DNA from: Shewanella waksmanii ATCC BAA-643
GTDB taxonomy: Bacteria; Pseudomonadota; Gammaproteobacteria; Enterobacterales; Shewanellaceae
Assembly: GCF_000518805.1 (NCBI RefSeq)
Contig: NZ_JAEH01000010.1
Span: 1 to 64,000, forward strand
DNA length: 64,000 nucleotides
Direction: 5' to 3'
A program made the position numbers and the translations under genes. A model generated the notes under the pieces. That model saw only the letters and a list, made by a program, of their open reading frames with translations, was not told where the DNA came from and made no database searches. Below are positions 33,631-43,212 of this stretch, one piece after another (positions within the stretch are counted from its first letter, which is position 1; every line of letters begins with the position of its first letter).

Positions 33631-35571
33631 ATGACAACACGTCATGAAGAACCTGTACTCAATCCTCCCCAGAATGAGCCGCCAGCACTGCAGCAACAAG
33701 ATAAACTTATTAACACCTTTGGTTATCTGATATTAGTGATTGCAGTGTCTCTTAGCGCATTTCAGATCTGGCAGGGGATCACTTCTACTATCTCGGCAAC
33801 GTATTTTCGTCCGGTGCATTTATGCTGGGTGTTGGTGCTGATATTTCTGCATTACCCGCTAATTAAAACTCGTCAAAGTGTACTGTACATACCCGGCAGA
33901 TTAGTCGATTTAGCCTTATGTGCGGTCACGGTTTATGCGGGTTATCGCATGTCGATATTTGACTATAACGATATTGACCATCTGCTGTATGGCTTAGGGA
34001 TCGAAGATCTCGTGGCAGGCTGCGCGTTGCTGGCCTTGCTGCTTGAAGGATGTCGACGCACTGTTGGCTGGGTGATGGTCTTGATTGCTGGCTTATTTCT
34101 CGCTTACAGCGCGTTTGGCGATATGTTACCCAGCGCAATTGCGACCAAGGCATACAGCTTACAAGAGCTGATTCAATTCCAGATTTATTCGGCTAATGGT
34201 GTTTTTGGCTCAGCCTTAGGCATTGCAGCAACCACAGTATTTATTTTTGTGTTATTTGGCGCTTTTCTTGAAGTCACAGGTGCCGGTAAGTTTTTTATTG
34301 ATTTGGCATTTTCCATTGCAGGTCGATATCGCGGTGGCCCCGCAAAGGCGGCGGTATTAGCATCAGCCGGGTTAGGATCTATCTCAGGGTCTGCCATTGC
34401 CAATACGGTCACCACGGGCTCTGTCACCATTCCCATGATGAAAAAATTGGGCTACAAACCGCAGCAAGCTGCGGGTATTGAAGCTGCCGCGTCTACAGGG
34501 GGGCAGATCATGCCGCCAATTATGGGCGCTGGGGCTTTTGTGATGGCGCAGTTTACCGGCGTGCCCTATAGCGAAATCATGCTGGCGTCCATCGCACCCG
34601 CCATTTTGTATTTTTTCTGTACGCTGCTGTATGTCCATCTGATGGCCTGTAAATTGAATTTACAAGCGGTGAGCCGAACAGAAGCGGTGTGGCAAGTAAT
34701 GAAGCAAGGTGCCCATCACCTTATTCCTTTGGTGATGATAACCGTGCTGCTAATGATGGCCTACTCGCCACTGTTAGTGGGGGTTGCGGGTTGTGCGGCG
34801 ATTATTGTGACCGCCGGCTTACGTCGACATAGTCGTATAGGGCTGAAAAAATTCATTGCAGGCATGAAAAATGGTGCCTTACTGGCGTTGCCAATATCGG
34901 TTGCCTGCGGCGCCGCAGGGATTATTGTTGGAGTGGTTGGCCAAACGGGGATTGGTCTGCAATTTACCCAGTTTGTGATGGAGTTTTCTGGCGGCTATAT
35001 GTTAGTGGCGCTGGGCTTAATCAGTATTGTTGCCTTGGTACTGGGGATGGGATTACCAGTTACGGCTGCCTATATCGTACTGGCGGTGATGGCGGTTCCG
35101 ATGTTGGGTGATTTTGGTTTGCCATTGTTGACGGCACATCTCATCGTGTTTTGGTTGTCGCAGACATCAAATGTCACTCCCCCAATTGCACTGGCCGCCT
35201 TTGCCGGGGCTGGTGTGGCAAATGCCAACCCAATGAAGTCTTCGGTAGAAGCCTTTAAGCTCGCAGGTGGGCTGTTCATTATCCCGATTATGATGGCCTA
35301 TACCGATCTGCTCAACCCGCAAGCAAGTACGCTGGAGTTTGTGTTTGCCATCGTACAAACCGCGGCGATAATTTTGGCCATTGCTATCGCTATTGAAGGG
35401 TTCTTGATGCAGGCGTTATCTAAGTGGGAGCGCATCATCGCAATTGTGACGGTGCCGTTTATTCTGCTTAACCCGCTGAACCTCGGCATGGTGGCAATTG
35501 GTATCATTGTGGTTTTGGTATTTTTGCAATGGCGCCGTGCGCCGCAAGCGAAGGTACAGTCTCAGCCCTAA
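33631..35571 (+). CDS. Fused 4TM/12TM TRAP transporter permease
   Basis: A 646-residue inner-membrane protein joining the small (DctQ-like, about residues 25-170) and large (DctM-like, about 180-600) TRAP subunits, as is normal for TAXI systems. The large-subunit signatures are seen: GPAKAAVLASAGLGSISGSA, AAASTGGQIMPPIMGAGAF, and VLGMGLPVTAAYIVLAVMA. It is a sodium- or proton-driven secondary importer. With the preceding receptor it forms the complete transporter; a terminator follows. The neighbouring M19 and RidA genes could suggest an amino acid-derived substrate, but that is a weak inference. Confidence 0.94.
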   Translation: MTTRHEEPVLNPPQNEPPALQQQDKLINTFGYLILVIAVSLSAFQIWQGITSTISATYFRPVHLCWVLVLIFLHYPLIKTRQSVLYIPGRLVDLALCAVTVYAGYRMSIFDYNDIDHLLYGLGIEDLVAGCALLALLLEGCRRTVGWVMVLIAGLFLAYSAFGDMLPSAIATKAYSLQELIQFQIYSANGVFGSALGIAATTVFIFVLFGAFLEVTGAGKFFIDLAFSIAGRYRGGPAKAAVLASAGLGSISGSAIANTVTTGSVTIPMMKKLGYKPQQAAGIEAAASTGGQIMPPIMGAGAFVMAQFTGVPYSEIMLASIAPAILYFFCTLLYVHLMACKLNLQAVSRTEAVWQVMKQGAHHLIPLVMITVLLMMAYSPLLVGVAGCAAIIVTAGLRRHSRIGLKKFIAGMKNGALLALPISVACGAAGIIVGVVGQTGIGLQFTQFVMEFSGGYMLVALGLISIVALVLGMGLPVTAAYIVLAVMAVPMLGDFGLPLLTAHLIVFWLSQTSNVTPPIALAAFAGAGVANANPMKSSVEAFKLAGGLFIIPIMMAYTDLLNPQASTLEFVFAIVQTAAIILAIAIAIEGFLMQALSKWERIIAIVTVPFILLNPLNLGMVAIGIIVVLVFLQWRRAPQAKVQSQP

Positions 35572-35597
35572 CAGCCAATATTCTCATCGATGATGCA

Positions 35598-35625
35598 AAA
35601 GGGAGCATTGGCTCCCTTTATTTTT
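35598..35625 (+). terminator. Terminator after the TRAP operon
   Basis: AAAGGGAGC and GCTCCCTTT pair over 9 bp with loop ATTG, followed by ATTTTT. Confidence 0.88.
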
Positions 35626-35761
35626 GAACTCTGCCGGTAATTCACCGAGATTTCACTGATGTTCACTCGCTGAAACCTCATACTGAGCCGATATTGATGA
35701 GCGCATGTAAACGTCACTCGATTAGCATGCGAGCGCGTAGCAAATATGAAAAGGAATTCAA

Positions 35762-36856
35762 ATGAAGTATTTAGGGTTGGCGGTATTACTGTTGCTGTCT
35801 ATGGCGAGCCATGCCAAACCTATCCACAGCGACAATCGATTACTGCCAAATGAGCCACTGGTAAATGCGCAAGCTCGCTTGTACGACTTTACCGCAGTTG
35901 CGAAGTTACAACCTTTAGTGGCCCAACTCAAACAGGGGCAAACGGTGAGTGAGTCCCAATGGCAAGCCTTATATGCGTTGCCGGCTTATCAACTCATTTT
36001 TACCATTTCTAGCCATCGCCCTGAGCAGCTAACTAGGCGCTATCAAGTTGCTTTTAATCCGAATGAGCGTTCAGCATTTGAGGCTTTAGCTGAGTCTGAG
36101 CAGTTTGAGGTGTTACATCTACGTCAAGCTTTTGATGACCTCAGTTGGTTGCCGCAGTATCAGCATTGGTTGGTTGAACAAGATGCCCTAGCGCGCAGTA
36201 AAGCACATGCCTTAGCCTTGCTGCCCTCGTTTGATGCGAATGCTTATGAGGTGCGGTTTATGTTTGCTCTATTTGGCCAAAATGCCCATGCGGCGGAAAT
36301 TGGCGTGGTGATGGACGCCTATATTGGTTACTTGAGCGATCAGCAAGCGCCGTTTGAATTGGCAGGGCATGAACTGCATCATTTTTTCTACGGTATTATT
36401 CATCCTGTGGCGCCGTTGGATATGAGTAACCCATTTGAGCGGGTGTTGTACCATGTGCAAAAAGAGGGCGTGGCAAACTTAATTGATAAGCATAACTTCA
36501 GTGATGCTGACTCGCCTTTTGCTGAAAGCCTTAAACAGCAGTTTGCCAAGCAGATGAGCTTAGCGCCAGATCACCTGGCCTTGCTTGATAGATTGCTCAC
36601 TGCGGCGCTAGATGAGCCCCAGCAAGCGGATTTTATGACGTTTCAACAGGCACTACCTTTTTGGGGGCATACGCTGGGCTGGTACATATGCCAGACCATT
36701 GTTAAAGCCGGAGAGTCAGAGGCGCTGATCATAACCTTAAATCAGCCCCATCAGTTATTTACGCTATATAACCAAGTGGTTGAACAACATCAGCTGACTC
36801 AGCCGCGTTTTTCCCAAGCAGTACTCGATTACTACGAGCTATTATCGCAGCAATAG
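35762..36856 (+). CDS. DUF5700-like putative zinc-dependent peptidase, exported
   Basis: A 364-residue protein with a signal peptide ending SHA|KPI. It contains AGHELHHFFYG, an HExxH zinc motif (HELHH), and about 38 residues later YHVQKEGVANLID, whose Glu could be the third ligand, as in gluzincin-like peptidases. The helical layout agrees with DUF5700-type putative metalloproteases. Substrate unknown. AAGGA lies about 8 bases before the ATG. It faces yegS tail to tail with only four bases between the stops. Confidence 0.68.
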   Translation: MKYLGLAVLLLLSMASHAKPIHSDNRLLPNEPLVNAQARLYDFTAVAKLQPLVAQLKQGQTVSESQWQALYALPAYQLIFTISSHRPEQLTRRYQVAFNPNERSAFEALAESEQFEVLHLRQAFDDLSWLPQYQHWLVEQDALARSKAHALALLPSFDANAYEVRFMFALFGQNAHAAEIGVVMDAYIGYLSDQQAPFELAGHELHHFFYGIIHPVAPLDMSNPFERVLYHVQKEGVANLIDKHNFSDADSPFAESLKQQFAKQMSLAPDHLALLDRLLTAALDEPQQADFMTFQQALPFWGHTLGWYICQTIVKAGESEALIITLNQPHQLFTLYNQVVEQHQLTQPRFSQAVLDYYELLSQQ

Positions 36857-36860
36857 CCTG

Positions 36861-37763
36861 TTATGAGGTTAATAGCATGGGGCAGTGCGGTGGCAACACC
36901 ATATCTATGGCACCCGGTTTGACACTTACACTTAATTCGGTGGTGCTAATTGGTTCACCGTCGAGGTTAATGGGCATGGCTTGTTCGGACTGCCACACTG
37001 CATGGGTGGTTTTGTGGCGTTTAACAAACTGACCCGACTCGATGTTGTCATCGAGCAATTCTGCAACCACAGTGCTGAGTTCGTGGGCGGGGAACGCTTG
37101 TAGCGAGACCAAGTCAATAAGCCCATCGTTTATGTACGCATGCTTAGCTAGCTCTTGGCCTCCGCCAGCCATACGTCCATTGCACACGGCGCCAAATAAG
37201 ATACTGCTGCTATAGGCTTGATCTTCAATGATCACATTGCCGGGAAACGGCTGAAAGTTAAGTGCTTGAACTAGACCTGTTAGGGTATAAGCGCCGCCGC
37301 CAAGGAAGTTTTTAAGTTGTACCGGTGTGGTGGCGGTGACTTGAGCGCCGAAGCCGCCAGTGGCCATATTAACAAAATAGTGCTCATTGGCTTGGATGAT
37401 ATCAATCGCATAGGCCTTGCCACTCACGGCCAGTTTAAGTGCGGCTAATGGCTCTGAGTCTATCTCGCAGGCCGTCGCAAAGTCGTTGGCGGTGCCAAGG
37501 GGCAATATGGCCACTTGTGGACGCTGTTCAATGGGATGATGCATTAGTGCGCTGGCAACTTCATTGACTGTGCCGTCACCACCCCCGGCAATAATGCGCT
37601 GGCAACCCTGTTGAATGGCCTCATCGACAAGGCGTGCCATATCACCGCCTTCCCAGGTGACCCTGATCTCTAAATCTGTGCCTTGCTGCCGAATGGCATA
37701 TACCGCATCTCGAATGGTTTCTAACGCGGCTTTTTTACCATTGAGGAGTAATCTTACTTTCAT
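36861..37763 (-). CDS. yegS: YegS-like lipid kinase
   Basis: A 300-residue protein of the diacylglycerol/sphingosine kinase fold. IIAGGGDGTVNEVASAL is the nucleotide loop and LPLGTANDFA the second conserved motif; the C-terminal beta-sandwich includes INLDGEP. E. coli YegS phosphorylates phosphatidylglycerol in vitro and has 299 residues. I take the ATG at 37763 (MKVRLLLNGKKA), which fits YegS exactly; the frame is open to 37835 but the extra 24 residues have no counterpart. It lies 111 bp downstream of csdE on the same strand. Confidence 0.9.
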   Translation of the reverse strand: MKVRLLLNGKKAALETIRDAVYAIRQQGTDLEIRVTWEGGDMARLVDEAIQQGCQRIIAGGGDGTVNEVASALMHHPIEQRPQVAILPLGTANDFATACEIDSEPLAALKLAVSGKAYAIDIIQANEHYFVNMATGGFGAQVTATTPVQLKNFLGGGAYTLTGLVQALNFQPFPGNVIIEDQAYSSSILFGAVCNGRMAGGGQELAKHAYINDGLIDLVSLQAFPAHELSTVVAELLDDNIESGQFVKRHKTTHAVWQSEQAMPINLDGEPISTTELSVSVKPGAIDMVLPPHCPMLLTS

Positions 37764-37874
37764 TGCCACCACCGTAAATTGATTGGTATAGCTCACAGTA
37801 GCATAGCTGGCGGCGCTTAACCCAAGTAAAAACAAGTTACTGTTAGGCGGTATGATAATGTCGGCCTAGTCCTG

Positions 37875-38312
37875 CTATATCGCCACTGACTGAATCGTTT
37901 GTGCAACGGCCAGCAAACCGTTAGTGCGAGAGGGGCTTAACTGACCTGCAAGGCCTAAGGTTTCAAAGAACTGATTGAGGTCAAAGGCCTGGATCTGCTC
38001 AGCGGTCTTACCGTGGCACGCAATAAGCAATAAGGCTATGAGTCCTTTGACTATGCGCGCATCGCTATCAGCGACGAAATAGTGTTGTTGGTCAATCTGG
38101 CGGTGATATAGCCAAACTGTGCTCTCACAGCCTTTAACTTGTGCTGAGGCGACTTTTAATGATTCATCCAGTTTAGGCAGTTGCTTGCCAAGTAGCATGA
38201 TTTCACGGTATCTAGTCTGCCAGCCGTCGGCTTGAACGAAGCGTTTTAGAACGGCTTCGCTATCTAAATTTAGCGCTAAAAACGCGGCAGAATCAGGTTG
38301 GGTTGCAGACAT
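37875..38312 (-). CDS. csdE: CsdE/SufE sulfur acceptor protein
   Basis: Takes the persulfide sulfur from the cysteine desulfurase CsdA and passes it on for Fe-S cluster or other sulfur-containing cofactor synthesis. The 145 residues contain YREIMLLGKQLPKL, the active-site loop VKGCESTVWL with the acceptor Cys, and LSPSRTNGL near the end, as in E. coli CsdE. The ATG at 38312 (GAG seven bases before it) is preferred; a TTG at 38339 would overlap the csdA stop. It lies 19 bp after csdA and is surely co-transcribed with it. Confidence 0.93.
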   Translation of the reverse strand: MSATQPDSAAFLALNLDSEAVLKRFVQADGWQTRYREIMLLGKQLPKLDESLKVASAQVKGCESTVWLYHRQIDQQHYFVADSDARIVKGLIALLLIACHGKTAEQIQAFDLNQFFETLGLAGQLSPSRTNGLLAVAQTIQSVAI

Positions 38313-38331
38313 GGCGTTCTCAATATTTAAA

Positions 38332-39546
38332 TTAGTCAATCAGCATAGCTTTAACAGATGATAAAGCCTCAATAAAGCGGTCAATATCTTCATGGCTGGT
38401 ATAAACGCCAATAGATGCACGGCAGCAACCGCTAATTTGCAAGCTGTGCATTAACGGCATCGCGCAGTGATGACCACAGCGAATAGCAACGCCTTGTTGG
38501 TCGAGTAAAATGCCCACATCTTGATGATGTTCTCCGTTGAGATTAAACGCTACCGCACCACAGTTGTCATTATGCGCAGCATACAGGGTGATACCACCGA
38601 GTTGCTGTAATTGCGTTTGCAGGTAGTTGACTAGTTCTGCCTCGCGCTTTTGGGTGGCGGCCTGAGGTAGGTTAGCAATATAGTCTATGGCTGCGCCTAG
38701 TCCAATAACTTCTGCAATTGCCGGTGTGCCGGCTTCTAAACGATTGGGTAGCGTATTGAAACTGGTGCCATCAAAACTGACCTGCTCAATCATCTCTCCA
38801 CCCGTAAGCAGCGGCGTCAATGTATCAAGCTGTTGATATCGGCCGTACAAAATACCTACGCCGGTTGGGCCATACATTTTATGGCCGGAAAATACATAGA
38901 AATCGCAATCAATCTCCTGCATGTCGACACGTTTGTGTGCGACGGCTTGTGCGCCATCGACCAAAGTCAGCGCTCCGGCAGCCTTCGCTTGTGCAACCAT
39001 AGCTTGAACTGGATTGACGGTGCCTAACACATTAGATACATGGTTGATGGCGACGATACTTGGACTTTGCGCAACTAATGCTTGGTAAGCCTGCTGATCG
39101 ATTCTGCCATCATCGGCCAATGGAATGGCTATGACTTTGGCACCCGTGCGCTGCGCCAGTTGTTGCCAGGGAACAATATTGGCGTGGTGAGCTGCGGTGT
39201 CGACTAAGATGACACTGTTACTATCAAGTTTTTGATTCAGGCCCCATGCTACTTGGTTGATCGCTTCGGTGGTGCCATGGGTGAAAATGATCTCTTCGCG
39301 GCGTTGGGCATTAACAAATGCCTGCACTTTATCACGCACGGCTTCATATTTGGCTGTTGAACGAGCTGAGAGTTGATGCGCAGCACGGTGAACATTGGCA
39401 TTATCATAGCGGTAAAAGTCAGCCATCGCATCTAGCACTGACTGGGGCTTTTGACTGGTAGCAGCGGTGTCGAGATAACACAGCGGATAGCCGTCAAGCG
39501 TCTGTTCTAAGGCGGGAAACTGTGCGCGCAATGCGAGAAGTTGCAT
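38332..39546 (-). CDS. csdA: Cysteine desulfurase CsdA (class V aminotransferase fold)
   Basis: PLP enzyme that removes sulfur from cysteine as an enzyme-bound persulfide. The PLP lysine is in FSGHKMYGPTGVG, and the persulfide-bearing Cys is in RCGHHCAMP on a SufS/CsdA-type short loop. THGTTEAIN and DGAQAVAHKRVDM are further PLP-site motifs. At 404 residues it is the normal length of group II desulfurases. It is the first gene of the csdA-csdE pair. This arrangement supports CsdA rather than SufS, since no sufBCD genes are near. Confidence 0.94.
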   Translation of the reverse strand: MQLLALRAQFPALEQTLDGYPLCYLDTAATSQKPQSVLDAMADFYRYDNANVHRAAHQLSARSTAKYEAVRDKVQAFVNAQRREEIIFTHGTTEAINQVAWGLNQKLDSNSVILVDTAAHHANIVPWQQLAQRTGAKVIAIPLADDGRIDQQAYQALVAQSPSIVAINHVSNVLGTVNPVQAMVAQAKAAGALTLVDGAQAVAHKRVDMQEIDCDFYVFSGHKMYGPTGVGILYGRYQQLDTLTPLLTGGEMIEQVSFDGTSFNTLPNRLEAGTPAIAEVIGLGAAIDYIANLPQAATQKREAELVNYLQTQLQQLGGITLYAAHNDNCGAVAFNLNGEHHQDVGILLDQQGVAIRCGHHCAMPLMHSLQISGCCRASIGVYTSHEDIDRFIEALSSVKAMLID

Positions 39547-39583
39547 CTATAAAACCTGATAAATTAAGAAGCCAATATAAAAC

Positions 39584-39607
39584 GCCCAGATCTTCGGAGA
39601 TCTGGGC
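39584..39607 (-). terminator. Terminator between tas and csdA
   Basis: GCCCAGATCT and AGATCTGGGC pair perfectly over 10 bp with a 4-base loop. On the minus strand GTTTTATA follows, so it most likely ends tas transcription before csdA. Confidence 0.8.
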
Positions 39608-39670
39608 AAGTATTGCAAGTGAGTTCTATGACTTATCTTAGCCTAATTTGACTGATTAAGCTGATAGGTA

Positions 39671-40711
39671 TTATGGACAAGGCATACGGTATAACTGGCC
39701 AAGCTCTTCAAGCCGTTGCATCAGCTCATCAGATAAGCTGACTTGCAGGCTGGCGATGTTGTCGCTAAGTTGCGCTACCGAGGTTGCGCCAATGATATTA
39801 CTGGCAACAAAACTGCGTTGATTAACGAACGCTAACGCCATTTGTGCTGGATTAAGTTGAAACTCTCTTGCGAGCTCAACGTAAGCGCGGGTCGCTTCTA
39901 TTGCCATGGCTGAACCTGTGTAACGAGCAAACCGTTTAAAGAGAGTTAATCGCGCTCCTTCAGGCCACTGGTTGTCTAAATACTTGCCACTTAACGCGCC
40001 AAAAGCCAAGGGGGAGTATGCCAGTAGTGGTATCTCTTCGCGGTGCGCAATCTCAGCCATACCCACTTCAAAACTACGGTTGAGTAAGTTGTAGGGATTC
40101 TGCACACTGACAACCCGAGGAAGTCCATGCTTCTCAGCCAGTTGCAGGTATTTCATCAGCCCCCAAGGGGTTTCATTCGATACCCCTATGTAGCGTATCT
40201 TTCCTTGACTCACTAAATCGGCCAGCGCCTCAAGCGTCTCGATTATCGGTGTCTGCGCAGCGGTTTCATCGTGTTGATAGTTTAGGTTACCAAAGAAGTT
40301 GGTATGGCGATCCGGCCAATGGACTTGGTAAAGATCAATGGTATCGAGCTGTAATCGGCTGAGTGAATCGTCGACAGCTTGATGAATATTGCGCCAATCC
40401 AGTGCCATGTTGGGGCGGATATAGTCGCCTTTCACCCCAGGAGCCGCCACTTTACTCGCAATGATTAAATCGTCTGTGTGACCACGCGCTTTAATATACT
40501 CGCCGAGAATACGTTCTGTTTCACCTTGGGTTTCGGCGTCAGGAGGAACGGGGTACATTTCAGCGGTATCAATAAAGTTAATGCCAGCGCCGATGGCATG
40601 ATCGAGTTGTTTGAAGGCTTCGGCTTGGGTATTTTGCGCCCCCCAAGTCATCGTGCCCAGGCAGATCTTACTGACATTCAAAGAAGAGTGCGGGATGCGG
40701 GTATATTCCAT
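39671..40711 (-). CDS. tas: Tas-type aldo/keto reductase
   Basis: NADPH-dependent oxidoreductase. The 346 residues are the same length as E. coli Tas and match it throughout: YTRIPHSSLNVSKICLGTM, INFIDTAEMYPVP with catalytic Asp and Tyr, LIIASKV with the Lys, YQVHWPDR with the His, and the long IRYIGVSNETPWGLMKYL block. Tas was found as a suppressor of tyrosine auxotrophy in E. coli; its substrate is unsettled. The gene is monocistronic with its own terminator. ATG start; GGGAG lies about 7 bases upstream. Confidence 0.92.
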   Translation of the reverse strand: MEYTRIPHSSLNVSKICLGTMTWGAQNTQAEAFKQLDHAIGAGINFIDTAEMYPVPPDAETQGETERILGEYIKARGHTDDLIIASKVAAPGVKGDYIRPNMALDWRNIHQAVDDSLSRLQLDTIDLYQVHWPDRHTNFFGNLNYQHDETAAQTPIIETLEALADLVSQGKIRYIGVSNETPWGLMKYLQLAEKHGLPRVVSVQNPYNLLNRSFEVGMAEIAHREEIPLLAYSPLAFGALSGKYLDNQWPEGARLTLFKRFARYTGSAMAIEATRAYVELAREFQLNPAQMALAFVNQRSFVASNIIGATSVAQLSDNIASLQVSLSDELMQRLEELGQLYRMPCP

Positions 40712-40817
40712 TAAAATCTCCCGGAAAAAATGAGTTAATTTACCTTGAGGCTATCAATGTTTAGGTCAAATAACTAGGGGGTAGCGCCACTTGTGCTGGA
40801 TTGCTAAGCACAAAGCC

Positions 40818-41873
40818 TCAAAGTGTTAATAGCATAGGCATTTCACAAGCATCGTGGCCGGTGCTGCCCAGAGGTGCATCAAGGTGAACAAAGCCAAGTT
40901 TTTCATACAGACGCACAGCTTCGGCAAGCACTGCCGTGGTTTCCAAGTAACAGGCTTGATAGCCTTGATTCTTAGCGAAAGCGATGGCTTGGCAAGCTAA
41001 GCGCTTGGCAAAACCTTTGCCTCTTAATGCGGAGCTAAAGTACATTTTTTGCAGCTCGCAGGTGCCGGCAGCGCCGCTGAGTGGCGCAATGCCTGCGCCG
41101 CCAAGGATTTGTCCCTCTTTTTCTATGACCCAATAGCAAGCCTGTTCATCGGCGTAGACTTGGCTAAGATGATCTAGACTCGCATCAGCAACACCGTAGC
41201 CCTTATCTGGTGTTAAACCGTATTCGGCAGACACTTCGCGGATCACTGCCGCCATGGCGGCATCGTCATCGGCCTCGATGATTCGCACACAGTAGTCTTG
41301 CTGCAACTCGGCTAAATCTATTGCACGGGTATAGCCTGTTAAGGCGGTTTCTAATTCAACGATGGCTGCATCTGACAGTTGTGCCAAAATCTGTTCAAAC
41401 AATCGATTTTGTTGCTTATTCAATTTGTTAAGCAAGCGTTTTCCCTGCGGCGTGAGCTGGCATAAAGAGCTACGGCTGTCTTTGGGATTATTGCGGGTGC
41501 GCGCAAAATGCTTTTCACACAGCTGGCTAATGGCACGGCTGGCATTGGACTTATCAATATTGAGAATCTCGCTGAGCTGTTTAATCGACAACTCTTGGTG
41601 ATTAAGTTCAATCAGTGTGTGTGCTTGCACTGGCGATAAGGGCAGGTCGCCTAGCACTGAGTCGAGCAGGCCTAACTTTCGAACTAGACAACGAGATAAG
41701 CTTCTTAGGGTTGAGCAGGTTTCATCGGTATCATCCTGACAATGATAACTCGGACACACTTGTGAATTGTCTTGGCCGCCAAATGCTGCATCGGCACTCG
41801 TTGAGTCTAGCTGGTTTGATTGTTGAGTATCGACGTGGTCAAGGTCAGTATGTTTCATCCAAGAAGAAGCCAT
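40818..41873 (-). CDS. MarR-GNAT fusion: HTH regulator with acetyltransferase domain
   Basis: A 351-residue two-domain protein. Residues about 55-185 form a MarR winged helix (LSVKQL-like region ELSIKQLSEILNIDKSNASR, wing NNPKDSRSSLCQLTPQGKRLL). Residues about 195-351 are a GNAT domain (VRIIEADDDAAMAAVIREV, MYFSSALRGKGFAKRLACQA, AVRLYEKLGF). Such fusions are known in many bacteria, but targets are seldom known. The first 50 residues are polar and unassigned, with several Cys and His. The gene stands alone, 106 bp upstream of tas on the same strand. The ATG has no strong Shine-Dalgarno. Confidence 0.88.
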   Translation of the reverse strand: MASSWMKHTDLDHVDTQQSNQLDSTSADAAFGGQDNSQVCPSYHCQDDTDETCSTLRSLSRCLVRKLGLLDSVLGDLPLSPVQAHTLIELNHQELSIKQLSEILNIDKSNASRAISQLCEKHFARTRNNPKDSRSSLCQLTPQGKRLLNKLNKQQNRLFEQILAQLSDAAIVELETALTGYTRAIDLAELQQDYCVRIIEADDDAAMAAVIREVSAEYGLTPDKGYGVADASLDHLSQVYADEQACYWVIEKEGQILGGAGIAPLSGAAGTCELQKMYFSSALRGKGFAKRLACQAIAFAKNQGYQACYLETTAVLAEAVRLYEKLGFVHLDAPLGSTGHDACEMPMLLTL

Positions 41874-42044
41874 TTTGGTTGCGATTTACATCTAAGTTAG
41901 AAGTCTAGGGCAGAAAATGCAAGCCCAGCTAGCCTAAGCCTGGACTTTTTTTGCGCAAGACGGGCATGGGCTCCGTTTTGGCAGAGTCTGTTTCCTAATG
42001 AGTTTACAGGGGCAGGTAGTAGGCCTTGCCCCAAGGCTTAGCAG

Positions 42045-42638
42045 CTATTTGGCGTATTGTTGTGGATGTAGTAAAGGTGCCATAGCTAACGTAAGGGCTT
42101 GGGTGTAGGTACTCTCCCTAGTCGCTTGGCCATTGGTTAATAAACCAATGGCGCCGCCTTTTTGTTTGATATTGTGGGTATTAAACACCGAGTCCATCAC
42201 ATCGCCTAATTCTTGACCTTGTTGCAGCGCCTTAAAAATTGCGCGTGGCAGGGGCAGTTCACAGCTGCGCCCTAAGCTCATTTGTTGTTCACCATAGCCG
42301 ATAACAACGTAAGCAAAGGTGACTGCGCCATGTTCAAATTCATCGACTCCACCTTCCATAGCAACAAACAGATCTAATACGCCTACTGCTTTCTTGGGGC
42401 CATGGGCACGGCAATACTGCATGCGATTGATGGCACCTTGTTTAGTCTGTTGATTGGTCATTGGTTGATCTGGCACTAAAGAGGGGGCATGCATTCCGTG
42501 GCATTCAATCACTAAATCTGGGAAAAACGGACTGATGGCATGTTTAGCCGCGGCAATTTTTACTGGGTTAAGTGACCCAACGGTTAGGCGAAGTTGCTGA
42601 ATTTGATTGTCTAGTAAGTTCATAGTGTGATTGGACAT
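42045..42638 (-). CDS. yjjX: YjjX-type inosine/xanthosine triphosphatase
   Basis: House-cleaning NTPase that removes ITP and XTP from the nucleotide pool. The 197 residues carry the family landmarks TVGSLNPVKIAAAKHA at the N-terminus (substrate-binding SxNPVK), TKQGAINRMQYC, and FVAMEGGVDE, then GGAIGLLTNGQATR. YjjX of E. coli is about 170 residues, so the N-terminal extension of about 15 may be partly untranslated; ATG at 42623 is a possible alternative start. No Shine-Dalgarno decides it. Confidence 0.88.
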   Translation of the reverse strand: MSNHTMNLLDNQIQQLRLTVGSLNPVKIAAAKHAISPFFPDLVIECHGMHAPSLVPDQPMTNQQTKQGAINRMQYCRAHGPKKAVGVLDLFVAMEGGVDEFEHGAVTFAYVVIGYGEQQMSLGRSCELPLPRAIFKALQQGQELGDVMDSVFNTHNIKQKGGAIGLLTNGQATRESTYTQALTLAMAPLLHPQQYAK

Positions 42639-42785
42639 TGAGCTGTGAAGTCATTCTGCCATAGGGCATACGCTTTGCCCACAAGCTTTACCCTGTGCAT
42701 TAGATAAAGCTTATTTTTCGTTTTGATTAAATTTGAGCAATAACAGCATTTCTCAATAGGGCGAATGCTTGCGCTATCCAGCAAG

Positions 42786-42801
42786 CGGTAACTAGTTACC
42801 G
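42786..42801. promoter_or_regulatory. 16-bp perfect palindrome in the yjjX-sdaC gap
   Basis: CGGTAACTAGTTACCG is a perfect inverted repeat. It lies within a gap of almost 600 bp between divergent genes (42639-43220) that otherwise shows no gene. It may be an operator for an unknown regulator; it is too far from both starts to assign. Confidence 0.4.
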
Positions 42802-43139
42802 AGATTAGCAGCAGTGATATAGAGCGCCATCTGCAAACACAGTCTCGCAGGATGTCTCAATCTACGTCTTTTTGTGACTGCGCTATCGCTTTTGTAGGCT
42901 GCATTTCTTTGGTGTTAGCAATACCTAAATCAGTAGTGGGTAATATAAGGTGAATTTGCTGTTAAATTTTGCTGCATTACGGTTACTACTATGGCACTTT
43001 TTTGAAAATTTACTACGTAAAATCTTCGATATTGATCCCAATATCAGCTCATTCTGAAATTTGATTACCAAATATGGCGCTAGATCAATTTTTCCGCTGT
43101 GCGCTTGTATATCCTGAGCGCGAATTTGCTCCTGCTTTG

Positions 43140-43212
43140 CCTTTAAGAAATGGTCATGGGTGAAGCGGTACGAGCCGGACTCCGTAGGTTTTATAAACCC
43201 ATACCTTAAAGG
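43140..43212 (+). promoter_or_regulatory. Structured leader that could hide the sdaC ribosome site
   Basis: CCTTTAAG (43140-43147) pairs with CTTAAAGG (43205-43212), and within it ATGGGT (43156-43161) pairs with ACCCAT (43197-43202). The 3' outer arm contains AAAGG, the only Shine-Dalgarno for sdaC. A competing hairpin GGTTT-TAT-AAACC (43187-43199) uses part of the inner 3' arm, and ACGAG/CTCCGT forms a small stem in the centre. Two exclusive folds around the ribosome site suggest translation control. It matches no riboswitch class I know. Confidence 0.45.

Noticed and set aside
42009-42032. Hairpin GGGGCA/TGCCCC after yjjX as terminator
   Set aside because: Six-bp stem with a long loop and no U-tract; too weak to list.
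42639-43139. Small RNA or gene in the yjjX-sdaC gap
   Set aside because: No credible frame, terminator or known RNA core; only an isolated 16-bp palindrome.
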